DNA of 64,000 nt from Melastoma dodecandrum (taxonomy: Eukaryota; Streptophyta; Magnoliopsida; Myrtales; Melastomataceae), in the NCBI GenBank assembly GCA_029817715.1, contig JARUPY010000088.1, positions 2,666,001-2,730,000 of the forward strand, written 5' to 3'. The translations under genes and the position numbers were made by a program. Positions 21,799 through 32,277 of the stretch are shown here, piece by piece (the first letter of the stretch is position 1; each line of letters opens with the position of its first letter). The notes beneath the pieces are model-generated. The model worked only from the letters and a program-made list of their open reading frames with translations, was not told the origin of the DNA and ran no database searches.

Positions 21799-24081
21799 TT
21801 ATCTAACCATCTTGGGAACTTTGATCAGTGGCCTTCTACCTCCCAGCTTCAGCTTTCCCCGCCCTCTGCTCGTCAGAGTTGTTCCGCCGCGGCGACTTTT
21901 CCTCATTGTCTGCCACCAATGCGACTTCTTCGCCCCTTGGTTCCTCAGGATGTTCCCTTTGGGCTTCTTGGATCGGCGAAGGTGGCTCAGTAGACCATGT
22001 AACAGCGTACGGAAATGGCCGACCTGGTCATTCCTGTGTTTTGCCAGTCCATTCCCATTTCTCGATCTTTTTACGATTTCTCCCCCGTCTTTCCAGCAGA
22101 ATGCATCCTGCAAGGGCTTCCGGATGGCGTCCTGCCTAGGGTCATGGTGGTGGTGGTGATGGTGATGATGGTGGTGGAATATGAGGCCAAGCTTGTTCTT
22201 CAATCTTCTAAGCCGCCCAACAGCTTTCTCGTGATTTGCTTGAACGTGCATCTCGAACTCCCTCCTCCGATCCAGAATCTTCCGAGGATTCACACGGTCC
22301 CGATGGCTCGGGACAGAGTACGTGTAAGATGAACTTTCATTGGACAACCCGGTGGATGATTCTGAATCTGCCGAATATTCCCGACTAGGTGATGATGATG
22401 ACGATGACTCACTAAACATGCCACTTCCCCGGCTACTGGGAAGATACCGGGAGCTCCATTTCGATCTGGAGTTCTCGGATTCACGAGGACTTGATCGCTT
22501 ATTTTTATCTGGCCTGTTTGCAATCATTTCCATCGATCTCCGACTTTCCCTGGAGTCCTGGTCCTCCGACCCCGAAACGTAAATCCTGGATGTCCTACTG
22601 TTAGTGTGCCCACGAGACTGTGCCGAGATTCTTTTGAAAGATTTGTACCGACTGTACGACGAATCACTTTCATCTCTGTTCTCATTCACACGACTAATTG
22701 AGTCAGGCGAAATTCGAGATCTTGATTTCGGGGTTCTCACTGCTGCAGAGAGAAACTCTTTGCTTTTTAACGATCTCTGCAATCTGCTCCTCGAATTTTT
22801 GTATCCGTAGGCATGACTAGATGGTACCCTCACCCCACGAACCATCAAATCCGGGCCAGAACTATTCATTTTAGCGGCTTGACTTGACGATTGACTCGAG
22901 GACTCTGGATTCACCATCACGGCCTCCGTGCTGTCTAACTGTGCAGGAATCGTTTCCCCACAATTTACATCTTTTACTGAGAAACGACCAGAATGAACTG
23001 GCCTTTTCCATTCTTCTGCACCTGTACGACTAATTGCACAGCTTGCGCCACCGATCCCATTTCGTCGTTGGTACATGTTTGCGGTAGGCTTAGCATCCGA
23101 AGAAGAAAGTTGGAGGGCCAAAATGCCTGCTCCGATCTCACTGATTCTTCGGGACACTTCCTTCACAACTTCGCTCCTTTTATCTAATGGCATAGCAGCA
23201 GCTGTAAAACTAGCGCCGGCAGGCCTTTCCTGGCTCGAAATTGGGTCAAATGGACTACCACTAGAACTCCTCCCTATCTCCCGATACTCGTCCCGATCAG
23301 AGTGGTTTCCCAATCCATGGTTACCTGTGGGGCGATCCCTCACGAAATCGACCTTTTGCATGTCCGAGATCTGTCCATGCAAGTGGTATACTGACAGACA
23401 TGGATCCGTGACAAAATCAACCTTCGGTGTGTCCAAGACCTGTCCATTGAAGCAGTCTGCAGGTAGAATTGGATCTGTGTCCGAAATGGGCTGCTTCTTC
23501 TTGCGGCTGCACACCGGACAGATCCCTTTTCGACGTTCGAGTTCGTCAGATGATGTTCCAATGTTGAATTTTCTGGAGGCCAACTGCCGAGACGTGGTGT
23601 CCCAACTATGCAACCCTTCTTTCTCAACTAGAGCACTGAAATCTCTGACTGTCCCAGGAAAATCTGGCGGCACCGCAAATTCAGCCATTGTGTCATCACG
23701 TCGAGCAGGAAGGGATGGATCCCGGCCGTGCTCTTTCGCCGCAATAATCTGCATCATCCAATGATTTAGTCACGGAAGCATGTAAAAAACAAAACGGCCT
23801 CCATTCGGAGAGTGGTCAAGAACGAACCTTCCTTAAAGCCTCGACAGTCCCCGTCGAGGCAAAATCTAGAAGATCTTTCAACAGCATCTGCGCGTCCTCG
23901 TCCAACTGACAGAAGAAACAAAAATAAATGGATGGACTCCGCGAGAGGGGGGGGGGACTTCTAAACGACTTACGAGATCAGGATTGGGAGATTTCGGCCA
24001 GAGCACACTCCTTTGGAGAAGTGAATACAACTTCTTCAGAGCAAAAGATCGAGACAGCACTTCTTCGGCAGCAAGATTCAT
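21799..24081 (-). CDS. KPL: KOKOPELLI-like protein (three exons)
   Basis: On the minus strand I join exon 1 (24081-23974), exon 2 (23905-23828) and exon 3 (23748-21799), with GT-AG borders and kept frame, giving about 711 residues. Exon 1 begins MNLAAEEVLSRSFALKKLYSLLQ. Exon 2 encodes a short helix (LDEDAQMLLKDLLDFA). Exon 3 is long, Ser/Arg-rich and probably disordered, with one Cys pair (ICPVCSRKKK, about residues 141-150). Near the C-terminus a basic segment (RRLKNKLGLIF) runs into 11 consecutive His. The head, the basic-to-poly-His stretch and the SHA1-like neighbour fit my memory of KOKOPELLI, a sperm-expressed plant protein needed for normal double fertilization; its biochemical role is unknown. 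The frame is open upstream to 24252, but the ATG at 24081 fits the exon 1 block that was later duplicated. The family call is moderate; the gene structure is firm. Confidence 0.7.
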
Positions 24082-24089
24082 CCTCCTCT

Positions 24090-24600
24090 GGTTCCTGTCA
24101 AATGAATCGACCGGAGTACATTCACCCGCAACTCCTCGCAAGTCCCCAGAAGCCGTAGAACACAACAACGGAGGAGGAAATCGACTCACCAGGTCGACAA
24201 GAGGATCAATGAGACGCGGAAGAGGGGGGAGACGTCGAGAGGGAAAAAACAAGAAATTTGTGAAAGAGCGGGGGAAGGTTGAAGGGGGGGTAACGACCCC
24301 CCGCGAATGGTCGCGTCCGATGTAATCCTAGCCGTCCGATCATTCCTCACCTGCTAAATGTTGCCCTTGGGCAATTACATGATTTATTTCCGAAACTTGG
24401 TTATAAATAAAAAAAAAAAACCGTTTTATCCATCTTTGAATCCTCTTATCCGACTTCAATCCCAAAAGAGGAAAAAAGAATTGATATATAATGTATTTAT
24501 ATACTTCTTTGACCCTCTTTTACTCAGGGTTGGATTTTTTTATTTTTATTTCATTTGATTTATTTATTTTTTATTTTTTTGTTGGCATGTGAACGGAGCG
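24090..24600. other. Upstream region of the KOKOPELLI-like gene
   Basis: This is the probable leader and promoter of the minus-strand gene. About 300 bases of it (to roughly 24390) recur in diverged form at 25640-25900, including tcgcgtccgatgtaatc / acgcgtccgatgtaatc. No TATA box stands out. Confidence 0.5.
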
Positions 24601-24829
24601 ACCCAGGGTGGCTATGCCCCTCGTTTATGTTAAAAAAATTGTCTTATTTTTTTATAATTTAATTTGGCACCTTTTAAATTTCCTCTCCTTCAATTTGGCC
24701 TCCTCGACTTTTTTTTTCCTTACTTCGTCACTACATGTGAACACTCCATCTATTAAGCGGTTTTGTTCCATTTCATGGTTAGTGAAAAAAAAATCGTATT
24801 ACAGGATAAAAAGATTTAAAAATCCTAAA

Positions 24830-24860
24830 ATACAGTCTCGAAGTGACTTCGAGGCTGTAT
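24830..24860. repeat. 31-bp near-perfect palindrome
   Basis: Arms of 15 bases (atacagtctcgaagt and acttcgaggctgtat) are separated by a single G and differ at one position. It lies in AT-rich DNA between the KOKOPELLI-like gene and its broken copy. Function unknown. Confidence 0.85.
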
Positions 24861-24869
24861 TTCAAGAAT

Positions 24870-25540
24870 TTTGAAACTACTTAAAAAATTTGCTTAGACT
24901 TATCTTATTTGAAAACTTTCCTCTATATCACTGTTATTTAGAAACAGGGTCTCCGGATAAAATAAAAGCGATATATTTTATATTTGTTTTTTAACTTAAA
25001 TGGTTAGCAACAGCTTAAAATTGATCTTTGTGTCGGTTCCTTTGGGTTCGTATTTGGTTAGCAAAAGTTTTCATGACAATGGTTTTTTTCATAAACTCAT
25101 GAAATTTATTACCGGAAGTTGTTTCACTGTAAGATCCCATTTTTTTCTTGTTATATTCGATGATTGTTTTATGTTCTCTAAGTTCCGCTCTGCAATGACC
25201 GTAAAAAGTTCAATGATGCTACTGAGCATTGGCATTGGATAGTTGGCATCAAACTGTTGATCTGAAGTCATGCTCGACTTGTGTTTGGCAAAGTTTTGGA
25301 AGCAAACTTGGAGAATATCATAAAATGTGGTTCGATTTCATGGCTGTTGTTTTCTAGTGGTAAACTGGCTAAAGATTCATGTTTCACGCTAGCATCAGAG
25401 TTAAAAAATCGCAACAGATGTAAATGCTTGGGACTGACCATCCATGATCACATCACTATTTTGCGTTTCTACATATGTCAGTCGTCATCTTCACATATTG
25501 AAAACATCATCTCGATGCTTTCAGTCCAAGCATGCCGTCG
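24870..25540. other. No recognisable gene
   Basis: Short open frames with no motif. I looked here for a copy of exon 2 of the KOKOPELLI-like gene beyond the duplicated exon 1 and found none. Confidence 0.5.
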
Positions 25541-25544
25541 GCGA

Positions 25545-25900
25545 GATCAGGATCAGGAGATTTCGGCCTGAGAACAGTTCTCTGGAGAAGCGAATACAAC
25601 TTGTTCAGAGCAAAAGATCTGGACAGCATGGCAACAAGATTCGTCCTCGGAAGTCGCCAATATCGAATAGCACAACAACGGAAGAGGAAAACTACTGACT
25701 GGGTTGACGAATAGATTGCTGAGATGCCGATGGGGGAGAAAGAAAATTTGCGAAGAGCGGGAAATCGAAGGCTCGGGACTTTTCTGTTCGTGGAACGACC
25801 CCGAGAGTAGACGCGTCCGATGTAATCTCAGCCGTCTAATGAATCCCCCACCTCCCGTGTTCGTAAATCGTGACCCTTGGTCAATAATTTAATGTATTTT
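25545..25900 (-). pseudogene. Truncated duplicate of exon 1 and upstream DNA of the KOKOPELLI-like gene
   Basis: On the minus strand, 25624-25545 encodes MLSRSFALNKLYSLLQR followed by TVLRPKSPDPDLA, closely matching exon 1 at 24081-23974. Similarity continues into the upstream DNA to about 25900. It stops at the point where the parent has its exon 1 splice donor: the parent's GTAAG is replaced by unrelated sequence, and the frame ends soon after. No exon 2 or 3 copy is present. This is a partial segmental duplication about 1.5 kb upstream of the parent, in the same orientation, and it cannot encode the full protein. Confidence 0.85.
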
Positions 25901-25965
25901 ACGATTTCAACACGTATATAAATTAAAAAATTATAATTTATAAAGCACAGTAACTATAAAAACAT

Positions 25966-27163
25966 AATTATTAGGAAAATATCGATATTTGGCCTAATCA
26001 ATTTGTAAATTTTACGTTTTGGCATATCGTTTCAAAAGTTTTCAATTTGGCCTTATTTCAATTTTACTTTTCAATTTGGACCTATTCGTAACGGCGTTTG
26101 CGATTTCACCGTTAGCGTTAATACGTGTAATTTGTTTTTCCTATGTGATAATAATAATGAAATAAATCAAGGGCAAAATATCGATATTTAGTCCTATGAA
26201 TTTATCAACTTTACTTTTTGGCCTAACGTTTTTAATGTTTTCAATTTGGCCTTAAATTAATTTTAATTCGATGAGGAATTCGAAGAACAGGAACAAAAAA
26301 CTCAGGAAAGCAGGAGTCTACCTCAGTGACAACTGAGTTATCATCCCCCGTCTTATTTTCGGCTTTGCTTCTCTCTTTACCTTTGTCGATGTTGGGTGAG
26401 ATCTACGCCATTATGTTCATTTTTGACTCGTGTAATGATATAAGGGATTTACGTTTGGGTCGTTTGCATTCTGTTTTTACTTTAGTCCTTGTCTTTTCTT
26501 CCCTTCTTAATGAACATGTCTTGAGGCCTCGCTCCCTTCCCTTGTTTCGTGAGGGAAACCAAGTCGTTAGTAGAATAAGAGCCCGTGGGTCAATCATTCA
26601 GTACTTGATGGATACCCTTTGCCCCTAGTCGGCGTAGAAATCAATCAAGGGATCCCACCTTGACGCTTGGGTTTCAATGCCGATGGAATCCGCTTCAAGG
26701 TAAGTTGTCGAAGACCGGGCTTCCACATACATGGAGTTGAGGTTCGAAAAACCGATCTAACATTTTTATAGGTTGTTGAGAAAGAATAGTTTCCCTTGCC
26801 GTAACGACGAAGCCGGAAATAAGCTCATTTTGCGTGATTGGTCACATGCAACAAGCTCGTTGCTTCCCTGCCGACGTCCCTTCCTAGATTTTGGTTCATG
26901 TTCCTTAAATTTCTCATCGAATTAAAATTGATTTAAGTTCAAATTGAAAACTTTTAAAATGTTAGGCCAAAACGTAAAGTTAACAAATTTATCGTGTCAA
27001 ATATCGATATTTTGTCTTAATTTATTTTATTATTATTGTCATATAGGAAAAATAAATGATACGTATTAACGCTGTTACGAATAGAGCTAAATTAAAAAAT
27101 AAAATTATAATAAGGCCAAACTAAAAATTTTAAAACCAAAAAACTTAGCCTAATTATTAATAC
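25966..27163. mobile_element. Foldback-type element with long terminal inverted repeats
   Basis: The left arm (about 25970-26275) and right arm (about 26915-27160) are inverted copies of each other. Shared landmarks are aaaatatcgatattt, ttttggccta, ttcgtaac(a/g)gcgtt, and attttaattcgatgag at the inner edge. The left arm itself contains two related halves starting at 25977 and 26170. The roughly 640-bp interior (26276-26914) has no recognisable protein. Long inverted arms with a short non-coding middle suggest a non-autonomous Mutator-like or foldback DNA transposon. Exact ends and a target duplication could not be fixed. Confidence 0.7.
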
Positions 27164-27179
27164 ACATTTAATTTTAATA

Positions 27180-28337
27180 AAAGGGGAGTTAAAAGGGCTG
27201 GGAATTGAGAGTCGGAATACGAATTCTTCTCTGCAAGCCGAAGGAAAGGAACAGTAGAACAGCAACAGGTGTGAAATCGGAGGGTGGGTGGGTACGGCGC
27301 TTCGGTTCAGTTCCTAAGAAAAGAATCGATCTTTCCTTCTTCTTTAGCTGCTCCTCCTCCTCCTCCCTCAATCTCAATCCTCTAGCCGGTGGGTGGTTTT
27401 CTCTCCCTTCGTCGTCCATGTCGATTTGTTTTTTTTTTTGTTTTGTTTTTGGGAACTGGGATTTGGGGAATTTGTTCGGATTGTCGTTAAAATCTGAGCT
27501 TTTGGCGCTCAGTTGGGTAAATGCGGGATCTTGATTGAGCTTTTTCTGCCCTCGAATTCGTTTCTCCTTTTCTTGGGTTTACCCGGAGATGCAGACTTCT
27601 GTGTGGTTGGTTTCGCTTTGTGTTGGGAACGAACTGATTTGGTAGATGGTGATGTTTCTCATTGGTGTTCGTGGTGCCGGCTAGTGATCCATCTTTATGA
27701 TAAGCGGGGACTAGTTGGATTGGTGATTTCCGGTGAAACCGGGATCCGAGAGTGTGAACTTTGTGATGTGGTTGCTCGTGATAATTGGGGGAGGAAATTC
27801 TTGTCAAATGTGGCTATGCTTGCTGCAACTTTTTTCTGTTAATCCGTTCTTACATGGGATCGCCTCGATTGCAACGCAGATGTGTGCTTGTCACTTGGCT
27901 GAATGCGTCCTATCCTGCCTGTTTACTTAAGCTTGCTTTGTCCCCTCTTTCATTTCACTTGGTAGGCTTTTATGTTGTTGAAGTCATTTTATTATTTTAT
28001 GGGCAGTGTGGCTATGGTTTTCAGGCTATCAGTTGTGTGTTTTCGCCAACTCAATCATTATCTTTTGTTTTAATTTGTGGGCTTGTTATGTCTTACTGTG
28101 ACCCAAAAAAATGATATGGATGTCGGACAGATGCTTGGTCCCCCAAGGAGCAGTTGTTCGATTACCCACATGTCATTCAACACACACGAGTGAGCATCTC
28201 TTCTTTGTCAATGTCAGGATGGGAGGAGGACTACGGCTTTTCTTCCTGGATAGCTTTCATTACAGGGAAATTCACCTTGCTGCTACAGTATTCGGGATAG
28301 CATTTTCACAGTTCACTGGCCAGGCGATGTAAATGTA
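27180..28337 (+). promoter_or_regulatory. Probable promoter, leader and 5'-UTR intron of the RINGv gene
   Basis: A (TCC)n-rich leader (27340-27372) is followed by a possible donor ccg|gtgggt at 27388/27389. Long T-rich DNA then runs to a possible acceptor at 28130 (ggacag). No conserved coding sequence lies between. Plant genes often carry such a leader intron. The borders are inferred and unconfirmed. Confidence 0.4.
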
Positions 28338-29730
28338 ATGGCCAAGGAGGTTTCATCAGGAAGGGTTTCGGGCGGTGTAAATGGTAGATACTCATCATCA
28401 GATGATGAATCAAGGACTAACTCACGCTATAGTTCAGAGAAGGATGTAGGCGCAGGAATCTGTCGGGTTTGTCAATGTGTTGAATCTGACCATAGAGGGG
28501 ACACAGCGTTAAGGTTCCTTGGCATTACTCCGCCGCCTCAAGAAGGACTCGAAAGCCAAGCTGGCATCAGGGATGCGTGCAAAGAAGGCATCCCTGACAT
28601 TAAGAAAGAACAATACCAGGCCAAAAGCTGTTCCAAAGACTCGGGGTTTATTGAGATCATCAGTCCTGATGGTGAACGTTTCATCTGTTCTACAGATATA
28701 GAAATGGGACAACCGAACCCCCTTATGGAGCTTGGTTGTGCTTGCAAAAACGATCTTGCCCTTGTACATTATGCATGTGCATTGAAATGGTTTGTCAACC
28801 ATGGATCGACTGTCTGCGAGATTTGTGGGGAGCTTGCAAAAAATATTCGGGTCAGTGACTTCAAAAAGGTTATTGGTTCTTTGAAAGACTATGAAAATTT
28901 GAGGGAAAGAACTGCTAGTGGAGAGCCCAATCTAGTACAGTTACCCTCTGACATGACGGTGGACCCTGATGCTCTTGCTGCAATTCGAAGGCAGCGCCTT
29001 AGTGAGATATCCATGTGGTTCAGTCCACATGCTAATGCCAATAGCACCACTGTCAATATTGCTGCATTGCAAGCTGTGTCTGATCAACTCCCGGTTGTTG
29101 TTGCCGAAGAAAATGTCCCTTCTGAAAACCTAGCTACTAAGTGGGCTGTTGAAGGTACAGGCATTCTGCTTGCCACGGGATTACTGACTGTTACTCTGGC
29201 GTGGCTTATTGCTCCTCGTGTTGGCAAGGTAAGCACTATCAGGGAAACTCTAATTCTCATTTGTATTATCCTCTGTATTCTGTGAAGCCATCACCCTCTT
29301 TATGGGGAGAGAGTGTGCGTGACAATCAGTGTGGTCCGAGTTGTTTGACCTTAAAAGTATACATGTCTAATTGTATCTGAGTAAGATAAGGTTATCTCTG
29401 ATTTTGCAGAAAACGGCTAAAAGTGGACTTCATATACTCTTGGGTGGAGTCTGTGCTTTGACAGTGGTGGTCTTCTTCCGCTTCGTGAGTATCTCGCTTC
29501 GATTTTCTTTACTCAATCCATGTTATTGACACGGGAGCTTGTTATGCCCAGTTCAAATGAAATGCAATCGCTTTGGATGCCATCCTACTAACTTTTGCGG
29601 CGTGCCTTTGCAGTTTGTGCTTACCAGAATCAAGTACGGTCCTGCACGGTACTGGGCCATCCTGTTCGTCTTCTGGTTTCTCGTGTTTGGCATATGGGCC
29701 TCAAGAACGCACGGTGCTCATACGACTTGA
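28338..29730 (+). CDS. SHA1: RINGv (RING-CH) membrane E3 ligase, SHA1-like
   Basis: Exons 28338-29228, 29410-29484 and 29614-29730 join in frame to about 360 residues. The RING-CH zinc site follows the C4HC3 order: C42, C45, then C134, C136, H144, C147, C160 and C163. An unusually long spacer of 88 residues separates the first Cys pair from the rest. Three membrane segments follow at about residues 274-292, 302-322 and 335-352, each carried by or starting in a separate exon. Proteins of this family are membrane-anchored ubiquitin ligases. The arrangement recalls Arabidopsis SHA1 (shoot apical meristem arrest 1), and the KOKOPELLI-like neighbour supports that; the symbol is tentative. The start ATG is the first that opens the long frame. 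All splice borders are GT-AG and the gene looks intact. Confidence 0.85.
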
Positions 29731-30272
29731 TTTGGTACCCCTACAATGGAATGCCTTGTTCCTACCTCGTACTAAGACAACGAGGGCAATAATCCGATGT
29801 TTTAGTTAGCTTCGTCTGTTTGCATTCCAGCTTGATGTAAACTGAGTATATAGAATTTCACTACGTTCTAGGGCTGAGGGATGTATACTTTGCCGCTAGT
29901 TTGAGAGAGTTCGCAGCATAGTTAAATGGGAGACTTGCTCTGTAATTCCTGTCATTTTGCATTTGTTTTATTCATCGCCAGATCATTTCGTGTTAACTTC
30001 CTTAGGACAACATAATCATGTTTTGTCGAGATCATTACTGGAGCATCATGTCCATTGTTTCCTAGGCATTTCAGTTAGTGATAATGAAGGGCCGTCTTAT
30101 ACTCTGTCCTCAGCACATCCAGGAAGCATATTAGACCATATTTCACTTGCAAACGGGAACATCCAGTGTTTCCCACCAGAGCACATTGATCAAGTGTCCT
30201 CTGATATACCAAGTAGGGAAACATGTGGGCACTTCAGTTTTGGTCGTATTCATCCGTGTGGTGCATGTCTAT
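29731..30272 (+). other. 3' flank of the RINGv gene
   Basis: T-rich sequence suitable for a 3' UTR with no open frame of note. It ends where LTR element 2 begins. Confidence 0.45.
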
Positions 30273-30929
30273 TGTCACGGGGACAAAACGAGGTTCGTTG
30301 CCCATCGTCTACGAATATTTGAGCGAGACTGATTGGACAGTGTCCATGGGTCGGAGCGCATGGACAACAGCGATTGTAGGTACGCTCGTTGATACTTGAC
30401 GGATCAAGTGGGGTTCGAGTCGGTGCTCGAACATGAAGCTGGGCACGGGGCGCAATGTGACTAGAATACTCAGACGTGGAAGCTTTGAGGATGGTCGTGG
30501 GCGGTTTCCTGAGCAAGGTTCGTAAAGAGGCACGAGCAATGGACGCGTCATGTTGTGAGGGGCCCGTATGTAAGAATATGACCCTAGAAGGGGGTGTTGG
30601 TGAAAGGTTGTGTTCCTTGGGTGGATCCCCTTGTAAAGCCACAACACTTGTAAGAGACGCATAGATGTAGAAAGGGTGCGACCCAAAGGATATTAGAGGG
30701 TTGTTACTTGTCGTACCCTCTTGGGAACAATTGTATAGCTTTGTAAATAGCCACGACCCATGTAAGAAGGCTTGTAAAGGGACGAGGCTAAAGATAGGGG
30801 GTTGTACATTCCTTGTTGTAATAAAGGTTGAGTGGTTTCTCAAAGGGAACGCTAGATATAAACAAAAGCTTCCGTTGGGTGTGTGTTTGGGTGGCTGATC
30901 GTGCTTGTGAGCAAGTTACGACGCCCACA
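30273..30929 (+). repeat. 5' LTR of element 2
   Basis: About 657 bp, from tgtcacggggac to acgcccaca. It matches 32278-33199 over its length, apart from the extra block in the latter. Weak similarity continues about 12 bases past the right end, so the border may be slightly further on. Confidence 0.8.
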
Positions 30930-30969
30930 GGGAGTTTTACATGATAGAACATTGTACCCATGTGATAGT

Positions 30970-30985
30970 TGGTATTAGAGCGAGG
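30970..30985 (+). other. Primer binding site of element 2
   Basis: TGGTATTAGAGCGAGG is close to the TGGTATCAGAGC site that pairs with initiator-Met tRNA in plant LTR elements. It lies about 40 bases after the apparent LTR end, which is farther than usual. Confidence 0.65.
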
Positions 30986-30997
30986 CTTGTGTGGGTG

Positions 30998-32160
30998 ATG
31001 GCAATGCCAATCACCGAAAGATTTGGCCGATTGGAGAGGCTGATAGGCGAGCCTTCGACCGGGGATCCCACCCCGATCTTTGTCATGATAGATGAGATGA
31101 TGACCAGTATAGGACGGCTGGATGAGTTTATGGCTAGTATGAGACGGCTTGAGACCACGCTCAACTCGCTGAGTGCGGTGGTAGACAGAATGTGTAGCCA
31201 ACACGAGGATTTGGAGGACGAGATAGCGATCCTCAAGCAAGCAGTGGCTTCTTCTAAGATTGGTGAAGAGGGACGCTCATGGGTAAGGATTCCCGGGCCT
31301 CAATCTTTTAACGGGTGTCGCAATGCGAAGGTGTTACAGAATTTCTTGTGGGACGTGGAACAATACTTCATAGTGACAGCGGTGCTTGAGAATGAGAATG
31401 TGTCGATAACGGCGATGTATCTTATGGGGGATGCAACGCTGTGGTGGCTGACCGAATGTCGGATGAGTTGAGTGTGGGTCGTCCACCGATTGATTCTTGG
31501 ACAACACTCAAGAAGGAATTGGCGGACCAATTCCAATCTTGTAACTCAAGTTGGATTGCAAGGGAGGCGCTGAAAAGCCTCAAACAAACTAGCACCGTGA
31601 GGGACTATGTGAAGGACTTCACGTCATTGATGTTGAAAATTGTGCATATGTTCAAGATGGACAGATTGTTCAACTTCCTGGACGGACTCCTATCGTGGGC
31701 ACAGCTGGAAATGAGGCGGCGAGACGTGCGAGACCTGCCCTCAGCGATTGCGGCTACGGATGCTCTGATTGATCTCCGGATAGGAGGGGACAACGAACAA
31801 AGGGAAAGGTACGTGACTAACGGGAATGGGTCACATGACGATGAGCACAATGAAAAGCATGTAGGTCGTGCGAGGCCGGAGCGGGACGACGGCAATGACC
31901 AAGGGAATCATGCCAGGGGCAGAACGTGGGACGAGCGAAGGACGGATCCTAAGGCTCGTGCGGGCTGTTTCCTTTGTGGCGGTCCTCATAGGGCGAGAGA
32001 GTGCCCAAAGAGAGAGGTGCTGAATTTTGGTGATGCGATCGACAAAGGTACCCCTAACATATATCGGCTTGCCCCATTGCAACTCTTGGGAGCGATATGT
32101 TGTAGGGATGATATGACGGCCGAACGAGTGACGGCCGTGCAGTCGGTGATGGTTGCGTGA
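30998..32160 (+). pseudogene. gag protein of LTR element 2, frameshifted
   Basis: Two overlapping frames (to 31471, and 31441-32160) together cover a gag protein. The first carries a helical N-terminus and the start of the retrotransposon gag domain, ending in the family's typical GDATLWW phrase. The second continues with SWTTLKKELADQF and ends with a CCHC zinc knuckle: CFLCGGPHRAREC at 31966-32004 (C-x2-C-x4-H-x4-C). The change of frame falls at about 31450, inside the domain. No aspartic protease follows. The product would have been the RNA-packaging capsid protein of a Ty3-type element. Confidence 0.8.
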
Positions 32161-32261
32161 GCAGCAGGTGGGCCGCATGTCGTGACGAAAGACGCCCATA
32201 GAAAGACAAGGACATAGAGAAGGCGTTCCTTGGAAGGGTGACGACGAGGGCGTCGACTCTT

Positions 32262-32277
32262 TCTGGTGGGGGAGGTT
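32262..32277 (+). other. Polypurine tract of element 2
   Basis: tctggtgggggaggtt lies directly before the 3' LTR start, where the plus-strand primer is expected. Confidence 0.6.

Noticed and set aside
22140..22175. (GGT/GAT)n microsatellite on the plus strand
   Set aside because: It encodes the poly-His tract of the minus-strand protein, so it is coding sequence rather than an independent repeat.
23075..23764. 229-codon plus-strand frame
   Set aside because: It is antisense to exon 3 of the KOKOPELLI-like gene, whose spliced frame fits a family; the sense strand is preferred.
30250..30843. 197-codon minus-strand frame
   Set aside because: It lies antisense across the 5' LTR of element 2 and has no motif.
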